Source of the DNA: Silurus meridionalis
Lineage: Eukaryota > Chordata > Actinopteri > Siluriformes > Siluridae
DNA length: 64,000 nucleotides
NCBI RefSeq assembly: GCF_014805685.1
Contig: NC_060899.1
Coordinates: 8,438,290-8,502,289 of the forward strand
Reading direction: 5' to 3'
Part shown: positions 22,328 through 35,381 of the stretch, in pieces
Numbering within the stretch: position 1 is the first letter of the stretch
Layout of the letters: every line of letters starts with the position of its first letter
Notes under the pieces: model-generated
The model's input: only the letters and a program-made list of their open reading frames with translations
What the model was told of the DNA's origin: nothing
Databases searched by the model: none
Position numbers and translations under genes: made by a program

Positions 22328-24100
22328 ATCTCTGGCAAGCCAGCCGTTTTAAACAAAAAAAAAAAATTAGAGAGGTCATGTCTGTACTGGAAAAATGGGC
22401 ATTACTGCTCATCTGTATAGGATCACAACTCAGCTCTTGCCATGCAGGTTTACACAAGCTAGCTGACTGAGATGGTAAGCAGCTAGATAGAGATAAGCAA
22501 TTTTAGCTGAGTGATACACCGAAAATGCTCCAGACAGAACCATTTTTAGAGCTCTTTGTCTTGTTGTTATTAGGAAGGGACTACTTTTTGTGTCAGACTG
22601 AGGCAGTGGTGCAGCCAGTAATTAATTTCAAAGGGGTTAGAAAATTATATATTGAATAAAACATGACAGGATGTGCTGTTACAGGAAAATAATCAATGAC
22701 AGGATAGTGCTATGCAGACTGAAACAAACTGGGGAGTCTTTTTCAACAGAAATTGATTATTTTCCAATAGCAGCATAATACAGTGTTTCAATCCTCTTCT
22801 ACCCAAGCAATTTGCCAACAACTACAATCACAGCAATTTGTCAAGAAATATATATATTTTTATACAAAGTCTGAAATAATTTATTTTTTACCACTGTGCA
22901 CTTACATTTCATGTTGAGCAACATTCACAAAACAAGTTTGTTCCTCTTATCACTTACATAATAACAGAAATTGATGTTTCCTCACTTATCCTTTTATGCC
23001 ACTAGTTTGGAGGGTTGAATTTATTAAGACAAGAAATTATGCATCTTGTCATATTACAAACAAACCACACAAACTGTTCTCTTTGCAATTCTTCGCAAGG
23101 CAGGAAATAAAGCAAAATGTTACCTGTAATTGGAACGAAAATCTGACGCCGGAGATTCTGTTACCAAATCAATCATTGTACTTGTACACATTTTTTAATT
23201 TAGATCATTTGGCTTCCTGCCGTACAAGTCTTTGTGTAAATTGTCGATCATGCATTCTACAGTGATGTGCTATAATACCAATTTAATCTCCATGTGATCT
23301 GTAAAATTGCTAACAGTTGCGCTCATGCATTTTGCAAGCATCACTGTGGATGTATTGTGCTGGCTTACTGTTTTGACCTGTTCATCTCTTTATTTTCAAC
23401 CTTCCAAGCATTTGGTAGCCATGTTCATGATGGGCTTCTAATTAGTGTTCCAGGTTAAATAAGAATTTGTTAATGATGCACATGTTGGCCATTTCTTTTG
23501 TGCTGAACAGCTAATAGATGCCATAAAAATCATTATATGCTATATTTATGTATACAACCATGTCCTATGATCATGAAGAACCATTGGACGTATTTCAGGG
23601 TGTTTCAAACTAAGAAATCACCACCACTCTCCTCCCCCTAAAGAAAAACCACCTTGACCTTTGTGTGGAACTATTTGAAAGACATTTAAAATAAATTAAA
23701 GTACAGTTCTATTGAACCATGTTTGCACTCAAGCTTGCCAGTACACATTCAAGACTGGACAAAGAATAGAGCAGAACAACAGGAAACCGAGAGCCTGCAG
23801 ATCTCTGACATTTCGTCTTATATCAGCGGTGTACAGTAAAAAGCCTAAGCAGTGTATAAATGTTAGGAAATAGCTGATATGAACCTACATATCTTTTTTA
23901 CTATGTTTCTTTTCTTTGCTTCCTCGCTACAGTATATGGCATGTAATGTGTGTGCTTTACAGTTGTATGAGTTCGCTATGATTTATTCTTCTACATCCAC
24001 GTCAGGTTTTAAATTGCCCAGTTATTCATTTCACATCCTTTCTATTATTTGGAGTGTCTGTGCATGTAAACGAGGGTAAGAGTGGAAGAATGGGCGCACA
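22328..24100. other. Intergenic stretch, no gene seen
   Basis: No recognised exon, repeat or simple tract over 30 bp. Confidence 0.45.
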
Positions 24101-24104
24101 CGCA

Positions 24105-24106
<2 letters not shown>

Positions 24107-24179
<73 letters not shown>

Positions 24180-24210
24180 GCACACACACACATGCACACA
24201 AACACACACG
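24107..24210. repeat. (CA)n microsatellite
   Basis: About 36 pure CA units, then imperfect CACACATGCACAC extensions. Confidence 0.95.
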
Positions 24211-24294
24211 TGATCAAAGGCAAACTCTCTCACCTCTCAGAATCACACTCAAGGGATTTGCTCTTCATTTCCATACCAGCACACCAACCTATCT

Positions 24295-24298
<4 letters not shown>

Positions 24299-24374
<76 letters not shown>

Positions 24375-24392
24375 CTCTCTCTCTCTCTCTCA

Positions 24393-24448
<56 letters not shown>
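24299..24448. repeat. Compound (CT)n-(CA)n microsatellite
   Basis: About 90 bp of nearly pure CT with few interruptions pass directly into about 55 bp of CA. Confidence 0.95.
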
Positions 24449-24451
<3 letters not shown>

Positions 24452-24995
24452 GGAGGGATGAGTGGAGGCAGTTCAAAGGCTATTTCTCTGTGAGCATGGC
24501 ATGCCTTGCTTTGATCTTACTCTGACTAATTTGAAGACGTCAAGTTTCTGGGAGATTGGCTCCCATATGCTGCAGTGCTGTTCTCTTCACTAGGGTGCTA
24601 ATCGCAAGCTTAGCCGCTCACTAGCACGCCCCTAACAACTGCACACACAGAGCATGCTAACATGTAGGCACCCTAGTCCTAAATGGTTCAGTAACAAGGC
24701 ATGCGATTGGTCACTAACCACCCACTATCAAACCCTGAAGCTTATTGAGGATAAACCAGAGCACAAGAAAAAAGATTCCTCAACCAATCTAACAACACTG
24801 GCAAAACACAACTGGCTGGATGCTAGCAAAGGCCCAGATGGACATCAATGTTAATCACCAATTGACTTCTAACAGTCAGTGGTATAGACATAGTTTATTG
24901 CACCAGCATTTCATCAGATCTGTATCTGACAACTGAAAAAAAAGTCATCCCTCCTTCTTCTCTCCTCCCAGCACTGCAGCATGCAGATATTAAAG
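24449..24995. other. Non-repetitive intergenic block, no gene seen
   Basis: Fairly GC-balanced. A 66-codon frame from an ATG-less start at 24654 has no domain. It could be conserved non-coding DNA. Confidence 0.35.
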
Positions 24996-25009
24996 TGAGA
25001 GAAAGAGAG

Positions 25010-25052
<43 letters not shown>
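24996..25052. repeat. (GA)n microsatellite
   Basis: About 28 GA units with two early interruptions. Confidence 0.95.
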
Positions 25053-25054
<2 letters not shown>

Positions 25055-25532
25055 GCAGAGAAAGAGATGGGGGTGCATGAATAATTGTTGAAGATATTTT
25101 TACTGTGACCCACTTTAAAGTCGAATTCAAAGCTCTTAAAGGGGCCACATTCTGGAGAATGCCAGAGTCAACAGAGCGCAGTGCTGCAGAGAATCATTGG
25201 AAATGTTGAACGGAACATAGACACTGAACAAAAAAACATTAGCAATCAATTTTTTAAGGAAAAAAAAATGTGTGAATACCCAAGGAATTCTGTCTCTGCC
25301 ATTGATGAAAAGGTTATATCATTTCACACAAAACCCTAACATTTATTATTATTATAATTATTTTCTTTTTTAAGAACAGAGCTGCAGTATACATGTTCCC
25401 TGCATATGGGATTGCACCTAATATAAGATTGTTAAACGTATTTCTGGACGTTATTACTCATTCCAAGCACATACTTTTCTTTTTCTGTTGCCAGATTGTT
25501 TTGCTTCTTTGTAGAAAATCAGCAAAATGTCA

Positions 25533-25569
25533 GTAAAAAAAAAAAAAAAAAAAAGATTTTAATAAATAA

Positions 25570-25650
<81 letters not shown>

Positions 25651-25676
25651 ACAAACAAACAAACAAACAAACAAAC
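25533..25676. repeat. Compound poly(A) - (CA)n - (CAAA)n tract
   Basis: About 20 A, a short AT spacer, about 37 CA units from 25573, then about six CAAA units. The order A-rich tail then microsatellite is typical of decay at the end of an old retroposon, but no retroposon body was recognised. Confidence 0.9.
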
Positions 25677-26680
25677 TGTAAAGTAAAAGTCAACTCAGAC
25701 AATAAAAGGTCACAGAGTTTCTAAAGTTCACAGTGACTTCATCCCCAAATCTACTGGAGCAGAAAAACAAGAGAAGGTTATCAACAGAACAGAAAAAAAG
25801 AGGTAATCACTGGAGAATAACAGAAAGAAAAGACATTCAGGAGTTATTGTTTCAAAAACAAGCTGCAGATTAATTATGCATGCATGAGACAATAACAATA
25901 TTAGAATGATAATAACCGTGATGAGAAAAATCTAAGCAATTTTAAAAATTATTTAAAAAAGTCAACCTTTATTTTTAATATTTCTACAAAAAAACAGGTA
26001 ACATTTTAAATGCTGAATAGCAGCTATTCATACTGTAAAGCAGTAAAAAGGTTTAGTTTTGGTGCAGGAGTAACAACTATGCAACCTGTGCACCAGGACA
26101 ATGGTTCTCAAAGCCAGGGTCGCTTTCAGCTGTAGAACAAAATCACAGATTATGTTTTGTGATCACATTGCAACAGTTAGGCACATTATTTAAATGGTTA
26201 TAGTATTTATTGGTCACAAAGAGTTTTTTTATAGCTGAACCTTCCACCCACTGTACACACTTCATTCAAATAGCAATATATAAACAAATCAATTGAAGTC
26301 ATTTCTATGCATAATAAAGAACTTTGTTGATGGTAGGTTGTGGTTTTCACCACTTGAACAAAATTGCTTCACACACTACTGTGGCTCCACACAGTCCACT
26401 GTGGGAATTAGCATTACTAGCGTACGCAGGTTTGTTGTATACATCTTTTAATTGTGAAATACAAAAATTCCGACACAATCATTACCCCAACCCAAATGGT
26501 ATTAGAGATAACATTTTTTATTTATTTATAAAAGAGGTATAAAATGAAAGGTGTGTTGTCTCTTTTCATAAAATGCTGTATGAATAATTAGTATGAGAAA
26601 CAGCTTATCTTGTAAGCAGTCTCAATTGCAGTGTCACAGAAAGCCCCTGTACCCTAAACAAACACACATGCACACACATG
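25677..26680. other. AT-rich intergenic stretch, no gene seen
   Basis: No exon or recognised element. Confidence 0.45.

Positions 26681-26681
<1 letters not shown>

Positions 26682-26728
<47 letters not shown>
26682..26728. repeat. (GA)n microsatellite
   Basis: About 23 GA units. Confidence 0.95.
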
Positions 26729-26731
<3 letters not shown>

Positions 26732-26868
26732 TGTTTCTGGGTTTTTTTTTTCTGCTGGGATGTTTTAGAAAAGAGGTCAATATTTAATGAAGTGACCCTC
26801 TTGTTAAAATGCTCTGCCCAGCACTGGAGGCTGGTTAGGGTTTTTATTTATTCATTTGGCCATTCATC

Positions 26869-26871
<3 letters not shown>

Positions 26872-26947
<76 letters not shown>
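26872..26947. repeat. (CT)n microsatellite
   Basis: About 38 pure CT units. Frames across it are artefacts. Confidence 0.97.
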
Positions 26948-26950
<3 letters not shown>

Positions 26951-27038
26951 TAAGAGCATCCCAGTAGTGATGTCCCCCCAGGGAAAAACCCGTACGTCAT
27001 ACTGCGTTAGCTTCCATCTGATTGCACTGCTCTGAGTA

Positions 27039-27045
27039 ACACACA

Positions 27046-27100
<55 letters not shown>
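27039..27100. repeat. (CA)n microsatellite
   Basis: About 30 CA units with one early interruption. Confidence 0.96.
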
Positions 27101-27101
<1 letters not shown>

Positions 27102-27679
27102 ACATATACACTTTTATATATTCTACATATCAACACAGAACTCCTCTCTCACACTCTTTTGGTGTGAATTTTTGCTGTCTCGACTGATAGATTGAGAATG
27201 ATGCTCTCATCAGAATCGTAGGAATCGAAACACTTCAGATTGTTATGATTAATAAAACAAGCCATGGTTTTCACCTTTACATTTAAACAACCCCATCTTC
27301 AATACCTGGAGAGCTTCTTATTCCTAATTCTTCTCCTTCATCAGTGGAAAGCAACCAACACATGGCCACCATTTACCCAAATTTGCTTGAGTTGTGAATG
27401 CATTCTTAGTAGAGCAATTATAAATGGTGGTTTGTGTGACTCTGCTACGAGTAGATCAAGTGTTGCAGAAGTGCTTGAGTCTTGAACATCTTAACATCAC
27501 TGCTGAAACAGTCCACTGAGCAAAAAGTTCAGCCAATGATGGCACTGTGGGATAAAGAGCAAGAAGGTGATTAAAAAAATTAAATATTCAGTTAGTGAAA
27601 CAACTAGAATATAGGACAACATGCCAAATAACCTGATCTTTGCCCTGCCTTTGATAGCACTAGCATGTAAGTGTCAGCG

Positions 27680-28110
27680 GGAAATAATTAAATAAAATTT
27701 GGCTGTATTTGTAAACCCTGTGTAACAATGGACATTGTTCCAAAGCAGCTTTACTAACAGGTTATGAAGGTTATGTATATGTTTAGTGCCATTAGATATG
27801 TTCCTTATAAGTTTATCCCTAATGAGCAAGCCAGTGGCAACAGTGGCAAGACAAAACTCCCCAAGAGGGTATGAGGAAGAAACCTTGAGAGGAACCAGAC
27901 GCAAAAGGGAATCCATTCTCATCTGGGTGGCAATGAATGTTCATTCATTATATTTCCATCATTGTTGAGGTTTACTATTTAGTGATCGGTGCTTAACTGC
28001 AGAACTGTTCATGCAAACTGCGGTCCTAAGCCACCATAGCAGATAGTTGATATTAATTACAGTCCAGATCCATCCTCATAGTTGTTCAGTAACTTCATGG
28101 ATCACCCAAG
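27680..28110 (+). repeat. Fish interspersed repeat (GAGGAAGAAACCTTGAGAGG family)
   Basis: Contains CCAAAGCAGCTTTACTAA, TTTATCCCTAATGAGCAAGC, the hallmark GAGGAAGAAACCTTGAGAGG at about 27869-27888 followed by AACCAGACGCAAAAGGGAA, and a CTCATCTGGGT block. The class is not known to me. Confidence 0.6.
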
Positions 28111-28149
28111 ATGAGGTAAAGAGGTTTATTCATCACCTCAGTAGTGACT

Positions 28150-28550
28150 ATTCAAACTTTCAGCTGTCCAGATGAGGTGAAACCATGCTCAAATTCCTGT
28201 TCTTGGTTGACAGCAGTAGAACCCAATGTTCCAAATCTGACCCAATATTCAACAAGGTGTTAAACCCTGAGAGAGGCTCACCACGATTTCTGCTCACCAG
28301 AATTGTAATGAGTGGCTATTTTATTTACTCAGACAGCTCGAAACAATCTGCTAATTCTTCTCAGACCTCCCTCATGCTCAGGAGGTTTAAGCTCACAGAT
28401 GCTGATGCTGACTAGATATTGTTTGTTACTCAATCCATTCTGTGAAACTCCAGTGACTGCTGTGTGTGGAAATCCGCAGACATGAAAATACTTAAACCAG
28501 TCCGTCTGACACCAACAACGGTGCCTCAGTTAAAGTCATGAAAGAGATCA
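28150..28550 (-). pseudogene. Tc1-like transposase N-terminal relic (different family)
   Basis: The plus strand shows GAGGTGAAACCATGCTCAAA, TCCTGTTCTTGGTTGACAG, TCTGCTCACCAGAATTGTAA and CCAGTCCGTCTGACACCAAC. These are the antisense of a common fish and amphibian Tc1 family, N-terminal half. Internal pieces are deleted or shuffled, and no catalytic block remains. Confidence 0.62.
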
Positions 28551-28844
28551 CACACATATGCATACATATACGCACACACATGTTTGGTGTGTAGATTGAA
28601 TTTAAACATGAGAGCAGTCTGGAGCAACTTAACCAAAAAGGAAAACAGTGAGTACATTTCATCTGTTGAGCTCTGATCCATGTGGAGTCTTTGAAGTTTT
28701 TTGTAAAAGCCTTCACTCATTATTTTACACCGTTAGCGCCCTGTGTGTGCTGCTCTAGATCGGGGTGCCTGATTAAAACAACCATGCCTTACAACAAAGT
28801 CTCCATAACACCCAGCGCATCAATATTACCACACGGCAAAAAAC

Positions 28845-28846
<2 letters not shown>

Positions 28847-28902
<56 letters not shown>
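28847..28902. repeat. (GA)n microsatellite
   Basis: About 27 GA units with one early interruption. Confidence 0.95.
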
Positions 28903-28905
<3 letters not shown>

Positions 28906-29134
28906 GACTGAAGGAGATTTAAAAGAAACTCTGTTTAACCAATAACAATTAATTAAACATCACTGCTCACTTCTTAGGGGATTTCATTACATATTTATGC
29001 TGGCAATGTAGCCCTAACTACATTAACAATTAAAATGTAGCATTAACTCCTAAGATGCAAATCTGTTTTCTTACAGCTTTTATTTAAATGAATTGCAAAA
29101 TATTTCCTTTTGGTTACTGAAGAAATGAAGTCAA

Positions 29135-29136
<2 letters not shown>

Positions 29137-29177
<41 letters not shown>

Positions 29178-29204
29178 TGTTTGTGTGTGTGTGTCTGTGT
29201 GTGT
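29137..29204. repeat. (GT)n microsatellite, interrupted
   Basis: GT units broken by TATG, TTTG and CTG in the right half. Confidence 0.93.
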
Positions 29205-29299
29205 TGACTTTGCTGTGTAAGACAAAAGAGACTCGCTAAAAAAAAAAAAAGATTTCCAGCTGACATGCACACATATCAATTCCATGCAATCAGTGAAGT

Positions 29300-29800
29300 G
29301 TTTTCATTCGTTGCCATTAGCAGAGATGTCAAATACTTCTCCCACTTCAGTGCTTTCAAACATTTATTCATCATCCAATTATTAAGGGATAATTCTGCAT
29401 GCTACTAATATGCTATCGACTGACTTCTTTTCTATATTAAAAATGTCCTTCCCTTTTATTCCCATTTCTCCAAATTATCATGAAAATGAAAGACCTACAT
29501 TTAAATCATTGGGTTTTTTCCCCTCTCCTCCGCTCAGGCTTCTGTGGCATCAAACAAAGTTTTAATTGGATTTTTCTGCTGTGTTCTTGCCATAAAAAGG
29601 AGCTTATTCATCTGTTAAATCTCAGCCTCTGCTGATGAACTGCATGCATTAGACTTTCCAAATCAGCATCTTCACACACAGGAATGGGTGAACGGGAGGG
29701 AGACGAGGGACATAAAGAGAAAAAGAGACAGAAATAGAGACAGTATGAGAGAGAGTCTATTGAGGCACAATTTTCTCGGTGTTTTTGCTAATGTGCTTTC
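29300..29800. other. Non-repetitive intergenic block, possible conserved non-coding DNA
   Basis: 29520-29670 has AATTGG and TGCATGCATTAGA motifs and balanced composition, with no open frame. This is a visual impression only. Confidence 0.25.
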
Positions 29801-29810
29801 TCTCTCACAT

Positions 29811-29854
<44 letters not shown>
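29811..29854. repeat. (CA)n microsatellite
   Basis: About 22 CA units. Confidence 0.96.
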
Positions 29855-29856
<2 letters not shown>

Positions 29857-30105
29857 ACTTGAAGTGATTCGAGTTTGCTTAGAGCTAAGAGTACAATGAA
29901 GAGAAAACACACTCATTAGCATAGAGACAGGTTTAATCAAATCAGGCGGCGAGTACAAATTAGCCAGTGAGAGCGTAATGAGTTGGGAATTAATTAAGAA
30001 CATAATGAGAATATGAAAATAGGAGAAGACTTGCATCTAGCCATTATGGCATTATGGTCACTGGACTCCCAATAGACCTCATGCTTCAACTACTGTCTTT
30101 CTGTT

Positions 30106-30108
<3 letters not shown>

Positions 30109-30185
<77 letters not shown>
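30109..30185. repeat. (CT)n microsatellite
   Basis: About 38 pure CT units. Confidence 0.97.
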
Positions 30186-30191
<6 letters not shown>

Positions 30192-30342
30192 CCTCTCCTA
30201 TCACTGTACTTTATCATTTTCTCAAGGGGAGAAATTTTGTGTGCTAAGATCCCTGGAAGACCCTTTAGAGGAGAGTAAACATGAAACGAAGGAAGAACAA
30301 TTAGTAAGAGATTAGTATTGGGTGTTATTTGTTTTCCACTGA

Positions 30343-30469
<127 letters not shown>

Positions 30470-31189
30470 TAGCAACCTTTAAATGTTGTAGCATATCATG
30501 CTCCATTTTATTCCATGCTTGCTTAATCAGAATAAAATAAAATACAATACATGTGTGTAGAAAAATTTACACAAACAGAACAATACAACCAATCAGGACA
30601 ATGAGTTGAATTTATTTCCCTGTCCCTCATGGTGCTTGCCAATTCTACAATTTCCTTCTCTTGCACTAGTTTTGAGTTGTTCTCACTGTTATTAGGAGTG
30701 TGGTATGCATCTGTTTTAGAGAGCACACCACAGGGGGAGTTAGTATTTGGTTGCAGTTTTTGATATGCAAAACAGCATGCTGAAGCTAAATTCCACCAAA
30801 TCCACTACAAGTGTAGCTATATTCTTAAGACATCAGTGTCAGTACAGTATAGTGTGGCCATCTTCAAGCCCAGTCATATCTATTTGTTTTTTTTTAGAGC
30901 ACTTAATATGCAGCCGCTGAGCTCCAACATTAAATATATCTCTGCTGCCACAGAAATATGGCCACAGCTGATGCAGTACACATTAAATCTTTCCTAGGTT
31001 AAACTTCTATATAGATACAAGTTAGTACCATACACAGATGCTAATGTACAGCTACTGATTCATGCAATCATTCATGCTACATACCAACAAATTAGTTATC
31101 ATATTAGTTATTATATAATAATGTGTGAATGTATTTTTTCAAAACGATAATGAATGTTCTGGAACCTACAGAAGAAAATCTTATAGAGC
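30470..31189. other. Intergenic stretch, no gene seen
   Basis: No recognised element. Confidence 0.45.
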
Positions 31190-31405
31190 TCAGGATCAAA
31201 ACCTGAATCCATGCAAATGGATTTCCTCTGGGTTCTCTGGTCTCCTCCAAGAGTGTGTATGAATGTCAAAATCTTTGTAGAAATATGTACACATGAGTCA
31301 TATGATGGACTCGCATCCCTTCCATGCTCTATTCCCAATTTGTACCAGTGTTCCAAGTATAGCCTCTAGATCCACCATGACCAGCATGAAAGTGAATAAA
31401 TGTGA
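31190..31405 (+). repeat. Common fish interspersed repeat, copy 3
   Basis: TCCTCTGGGTTCTCTGGTCT, a GATGGACTCGCATCCCTTCC block, CAGTGTTCCAAGTATAGCC and TAGATCCACCATGACCAG match the family's 3' half in order. Confidence 0.6.
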
Positions 31406-32789
31406 ATTACGTTGGTTAAGCTACATAGCTTTGTTGCCAGGTAAGAAATCATGAATGATATCAGCCTGGGAGTTATGCATGTTATAATTGCTAGCTTTTA
31501 GTACATACATAAATACATACACTACATATGCAATAGCGGTCCCTGTAATAGGGCACATAGACAATATTTAAAGGTGGCAACTTTTCAGGGTTTAGAATAT
31601 GTCATTTATATATGCTGCCCTAACAAAACATGTTTTGTGTCTGTTGCTGCAAAATGATTCCCTGATACATTGCTGTGAAAAAAGTACTACTTCCTGATTT
31701 TTATTTTTGGTTGCATATTTGTTATACTTAAATGATTCAGATCATCATGCAAATTTTAATATTACACAAAGATCACGTAAGTAAATAAATTGAAGGATGA
31801 TTTCATTGATCAAGGGAATTAAGCTGTCCAAAACCTGCCTGACTCTATAAAAAAAATTTAATAATAGACGTAATAACTATTTGTGCAATCAAGCGTTTTG
31901 CAAGCGCAGTTTTAAAAACTGCATTTTCCTCGGGATATCTTTGTGACAAATACGCAGAAAATAAGAAACCAGGCAAATACGTTTATTTTACAGCATCGTA
32001 TATTTAACACAGATATATGCTGCCTCCCAAAGCCATCTGCCTCAATACCATATGCAAATACTGCAAAAATAGAGTATAAAGAATAAAACATATCCATTGA
32101 AATGTCACCTCACTACCACATTGCTACTGGTCCAACCTCCCTCTAATTGAGGCATTTAAAGAAAAGGTGATGATTTGGTAAATGTTAAAGGTCCATGTGA
32201 AGAATATCTTATAAGCAAGTAGGCTATGTGCTTCATCTCCACTGTCTGTATGAATTATGCACAAAATGAAAATCATACAAATTCTGCTGTAATCACTTTG
32301 AGTGCAATAATTAATGCAAAGAAATGGTGTACACTAACAAATAGGACAGTGATTCCATTGTGCAAAATGCAGAATGATATACTGGAGATACTAATGGATG
32401 TACTGGATTTAACTGCAAGCAGCTGCAGGTTAGATCTATTTGATAATAGTAGGGGATGAGTTATAAATATGAGAAGAAATATAAATTATAGTCAGGAGGA
32501 GATGTCAGTATACATCAAAGTCAGTATACGCCTAATTGTTTATCTCTTTTTATTTCCATTTATTGACTTTGTCTTGGAAAAGGTCAATGGAATAAAGTTT
32601 TTACTTTTACTTAAATAAAGCTATTGTTGTATTATGTGCAAAGTAAATATTGTGAAGGCTCGCTTCCTCCAACAATGTTTATTTTTTTTTATTTATTTTA
32701 TTTTATTTGAAATGTATCTTTCCTTCCGTCTGAAATGTATCTTTCAGTTTAAATTTAGTCTTTGGATGCAATAGCATGAAATTTTCCCT
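31406..32789. other. AT-rich intergenic stretch, no gene seen
   Basis: No exon or recognised repeat. 32100-32460 is less repetitive. Confidence 0.45.
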
Positions 32790-32940
32790 TCAATTGAACT
32801 AGGAGACCCAAAACTGTTCCATGATAATGCTCAAGCACATTCCCAAATCTAGTCCCAGAAGAGTGGAGAGAATTATAAGAGCAAATTGTGACTAAATGTG
32901 GAATGTGATGATCAAAAAGCACATTTATTTGAATGAAAAT
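32790..32940 (+). mobile_element. Internally deleted Tc1-like 3' fragment
   Basis: GAGACCCAAAACTGTTCCAT, then GATAATGCTCAAGCACA (the DNAP.H block), jumps directly to CCCAGAAGAGTGGAGAGAAT and GTGATGATCAAAAAGCACAT, the C-terminal and 3' end. About 200 bp of transposase between them are deleted. Confidence 0.68.
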
Positions 32941-34047
32941 CTTGTAAACGTACATGCCACACAACTACTTTAATTCAATTAAGATTGAAATTGTATTAGA
33001 AAGAATTATATAACCATATTTATATAACAAATACAACAAATATATACTGTACATTACTGTGAAATATGTTTCTCATTACATAAAATACACATAGAGATTT
33101 GTTTTTTAAATTGATTTCTTTTTCAAAGTTTGTTTAAATCAATTAATGTACGAATGCACTAAATTTTCCAAATGATCCTTTACATTTTTTTTATATAGAT
33201 TACAGAATATATATTATATACATATAGATAATACTTGAAAGCACTGTTTTGTCACACATACAACGCGCACAACAGACTGCTATCATCTCTTATTATCTTC
33301 GGCTATCGGCTGAGGAGAGTGTATTTCATACTTTTTGGAGACAATATGTCCACTTAATTGTCATTGGCTTGTTAGCAATATTATCTATCACTCTGGAGTT
33401 AGCTATAAAGTGCCCTAAGTTTGTCACTGCTGTTTGTGACCTGTGGTTCTGTGCATATATGTAACTAATGTGGCAGTGTTCATCACTGGCATATGCTCCA
33501 ACCAGTGAGCTTGCAAGGTTTCTAGACTGATTTACATACACTTACATTGGGTTTCCTGTACATTTCCACTTAAAGATGGTCTCCCTCACATGCTGCTTTA
33601 GATCAGTCTAACAGAACCTGCAGTTTTCTTTGTAGCATGTCTGTGACTAAGCAATTTTGAGCATGCTTCATTAACTGTGATTAACATTAAGGCTAGAGTG
33701 GTGACTCCATGCTCATGCCCTCATTCTTTTTGTCCTTTGACTTATCTTTCTGACTAGCAGCCCAGTGACTAAGTGCCACTGGTGTGCCACTAAACACCTG
33801 ACCATCACAATCATGTAATTGTTCAATATCAGAAAGCTTTGCATCAGACCTTTAGGTGTGGCTGTAAAGATTTGTGCCCATACAGAGCACTTGTGAATTC
33901 ATTAAAAATCCATTAACTTGTTTATCAGTACTGGCTAAAATAACGTCAAATTCCCCATTAAGGCTGGCGACCACTTTGCTATTACTGTTAGCTAAGGTGA
34001 ATTCATTTAGTAAAAAAAAATTATGTTTACAATTCACACCAGTTCAT
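32941..34047. other. AT-rich intergenic stretch, no gene seen
   Basis: No recognised element or exon. Confidence 0.4.
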
Positions 34048-34210
34048 CTGATACTCCTCTTAGGTGATGAGGCTTGGCATCTGATCAGCATTCCATATCA
34101 CCCCAAAGGTGAGTGGGGATGAGGTCAGGACTCTGTTCATGAAACCTTCATGGAGCTTTCTTTGTGCACATGAGCATCGCCATGTTAGAACAGGTTTAAG
34201 CCCTTTAGTT
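34048..34210 (-). pseudogene. Outer Tc1-like relic, first part (split by a hAT insertion)
   Basis: The plus strand holds the antisense of the FQHDNAP region: TTCATGGAGCTTTCTTTGTG, CATGTTAGAACAGGTTTAAG, CCCTTTAGTT. It stops at 34210 and resumes at 35382 with the sequence that follows CCCCTTAG in the unbroken copy at 19500. Confidence 0.75.
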
Positions 34211-34703
34211 CAGTAATTAAGTACAAATACTTATTTACTGTACTTAAGTAGATTTTTTAGTACTTTACTTTACTATTTATTTTTCTGACAACCTTTAATT
34301 TTCACTCATTACATAAACATGTTTTACACAAATATCTGTACTTTCTACTTACATTTTCAAACCAGTTTCTTGAGCTTAATCTATTTGGTGACATGATCAT
34401 TATTTTTCCTTCTCTCTGTGTGCCGTTTTCAGCCCATCAAGCTATTTCTTGTCACTAGTGTATTTCCTGGCTGTCATTCACCACAGATGCAGTAGCCTAG
34501 CCTACAAAACTAACAACAAGGAAGGCAGAAGACAAAAAGAAGTATATCTAACGTGTATGAGACAGAGGGAGTCAGAGATGTAAACATGACTGAGAAAAGA
34601 GACATTTCTTATCACTTGATCATCATCTTTTCTCTGCTTGTGTTCTACATTGTGGTTGTTCAGCCTGGATACATTCATTAGGTAACAAAAAATTTAATTC
34701 TTT

Positions 34704-34707
<4 letters not shown>

Positions 34708-34773
<66 letters not shown>
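34708..34773. repeat. (TA)n microsatellite abutting a Tc1-type MITE
   Basis: About 33 TA units ending directly at the MITE's left terminus. Confidence 0.96.
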
Positions 34774-34775
<2 letters not shown>

Positions 34776-34776
<1 letters not shown>

Positions 34777-35219
34777 TACAGACCAAAAGTGTGGACACAC
34801 TTTCTCATTCAAAGAGTTTTCTTTATTTTCATGACTATGAAAATTGTAGATTCACACTGAAGGCATCAAAACGATCAATTGCTTTGATTACTGCTTTGCA
34901 CACTCTTGGCATTCTCTTGATGAGCTTCAAGAGGTAGTCACCTGAAATGGTCTTTCAACAGTCTTGAAGGAGTTCCCCGAGAGATGCTTGGCACTTGTTG
35001 GCCCTTTTGCCTTCACTCTGCGGTCCAGCTCACCCCTAAACCATCTCGATTGGGTTTAGGTCCGGTGACTGTGGAGGCCAGGTCATCTGGCGCAGCACCC
35101 CATCACTCTCCTTCTTGGTCAAATAGCCCTTGATGCCTTCAGTGTGACTCTACAATTTTCATAGTCATGAAAATAAAGAAAACTCTTTGAATGAGAAGGT
35201 GTGTCCAAACTTTTGGTGG
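34776..35219. mobile_element. Tc1-type MITE with inverted repeats of about 90 bp
   Basis: Left arm 34777 to about 34870 and right arm about 35130-35219 are reverse complements, near identical. The left starts ACAGACCAAAAGTGTGGACA; the right ends TGTCCAAACTTTTGGT. The core keeps pieces of a fish Tc1 transposase in antisense (CTCTTGGCATTCTCTTGATG, AACCATCTCGATTGGGTT) with most of the gene deleted. Confidence 0.88.
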
Positions 35220-35381
35220 TGACACTAAAACAGGTAGTAATAATGTAATAATGACTACTTTTTAGTTCTTTACTACAAATTGAGTGGAAAAGTGTAGTCA
35301 GTACTTTTACCAGAGTCTTTTAAAACATAAGTATCTGTACTTCAATTTGAGCGAAGGATGTGTTTACTTTTGCCATCTCTG

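Larger units (their letters stand above)
34211..35381. mobile_element. Non-autonomous hAT-like element, copy 3, with a Tc1-type MITE inside
   Basis: Ends CAGTAATTAAGTAC and GCCATCTCTG (CAG...CTG). Flanking 8-mers CTTTAGTT (34203-34210) and TTTTAGTT (35382-35389) match at 7 of 8, a hAT-size target duplication. The inner ends are rich in ACTTAAGTA/ACTTTACT, as in copies 1, 2 and 4. The middle is replaced by a TA repeat and a Tc1-type MITE. Confidence 0.8.

Noticed and set aside
24054..24461. Long His/Thr-, Cys/Val- or Ser/Leu-repeat frames
   Set aside because: They are translations of CA, GT and CT microsatellites. The same applies to many similar frames across the window.
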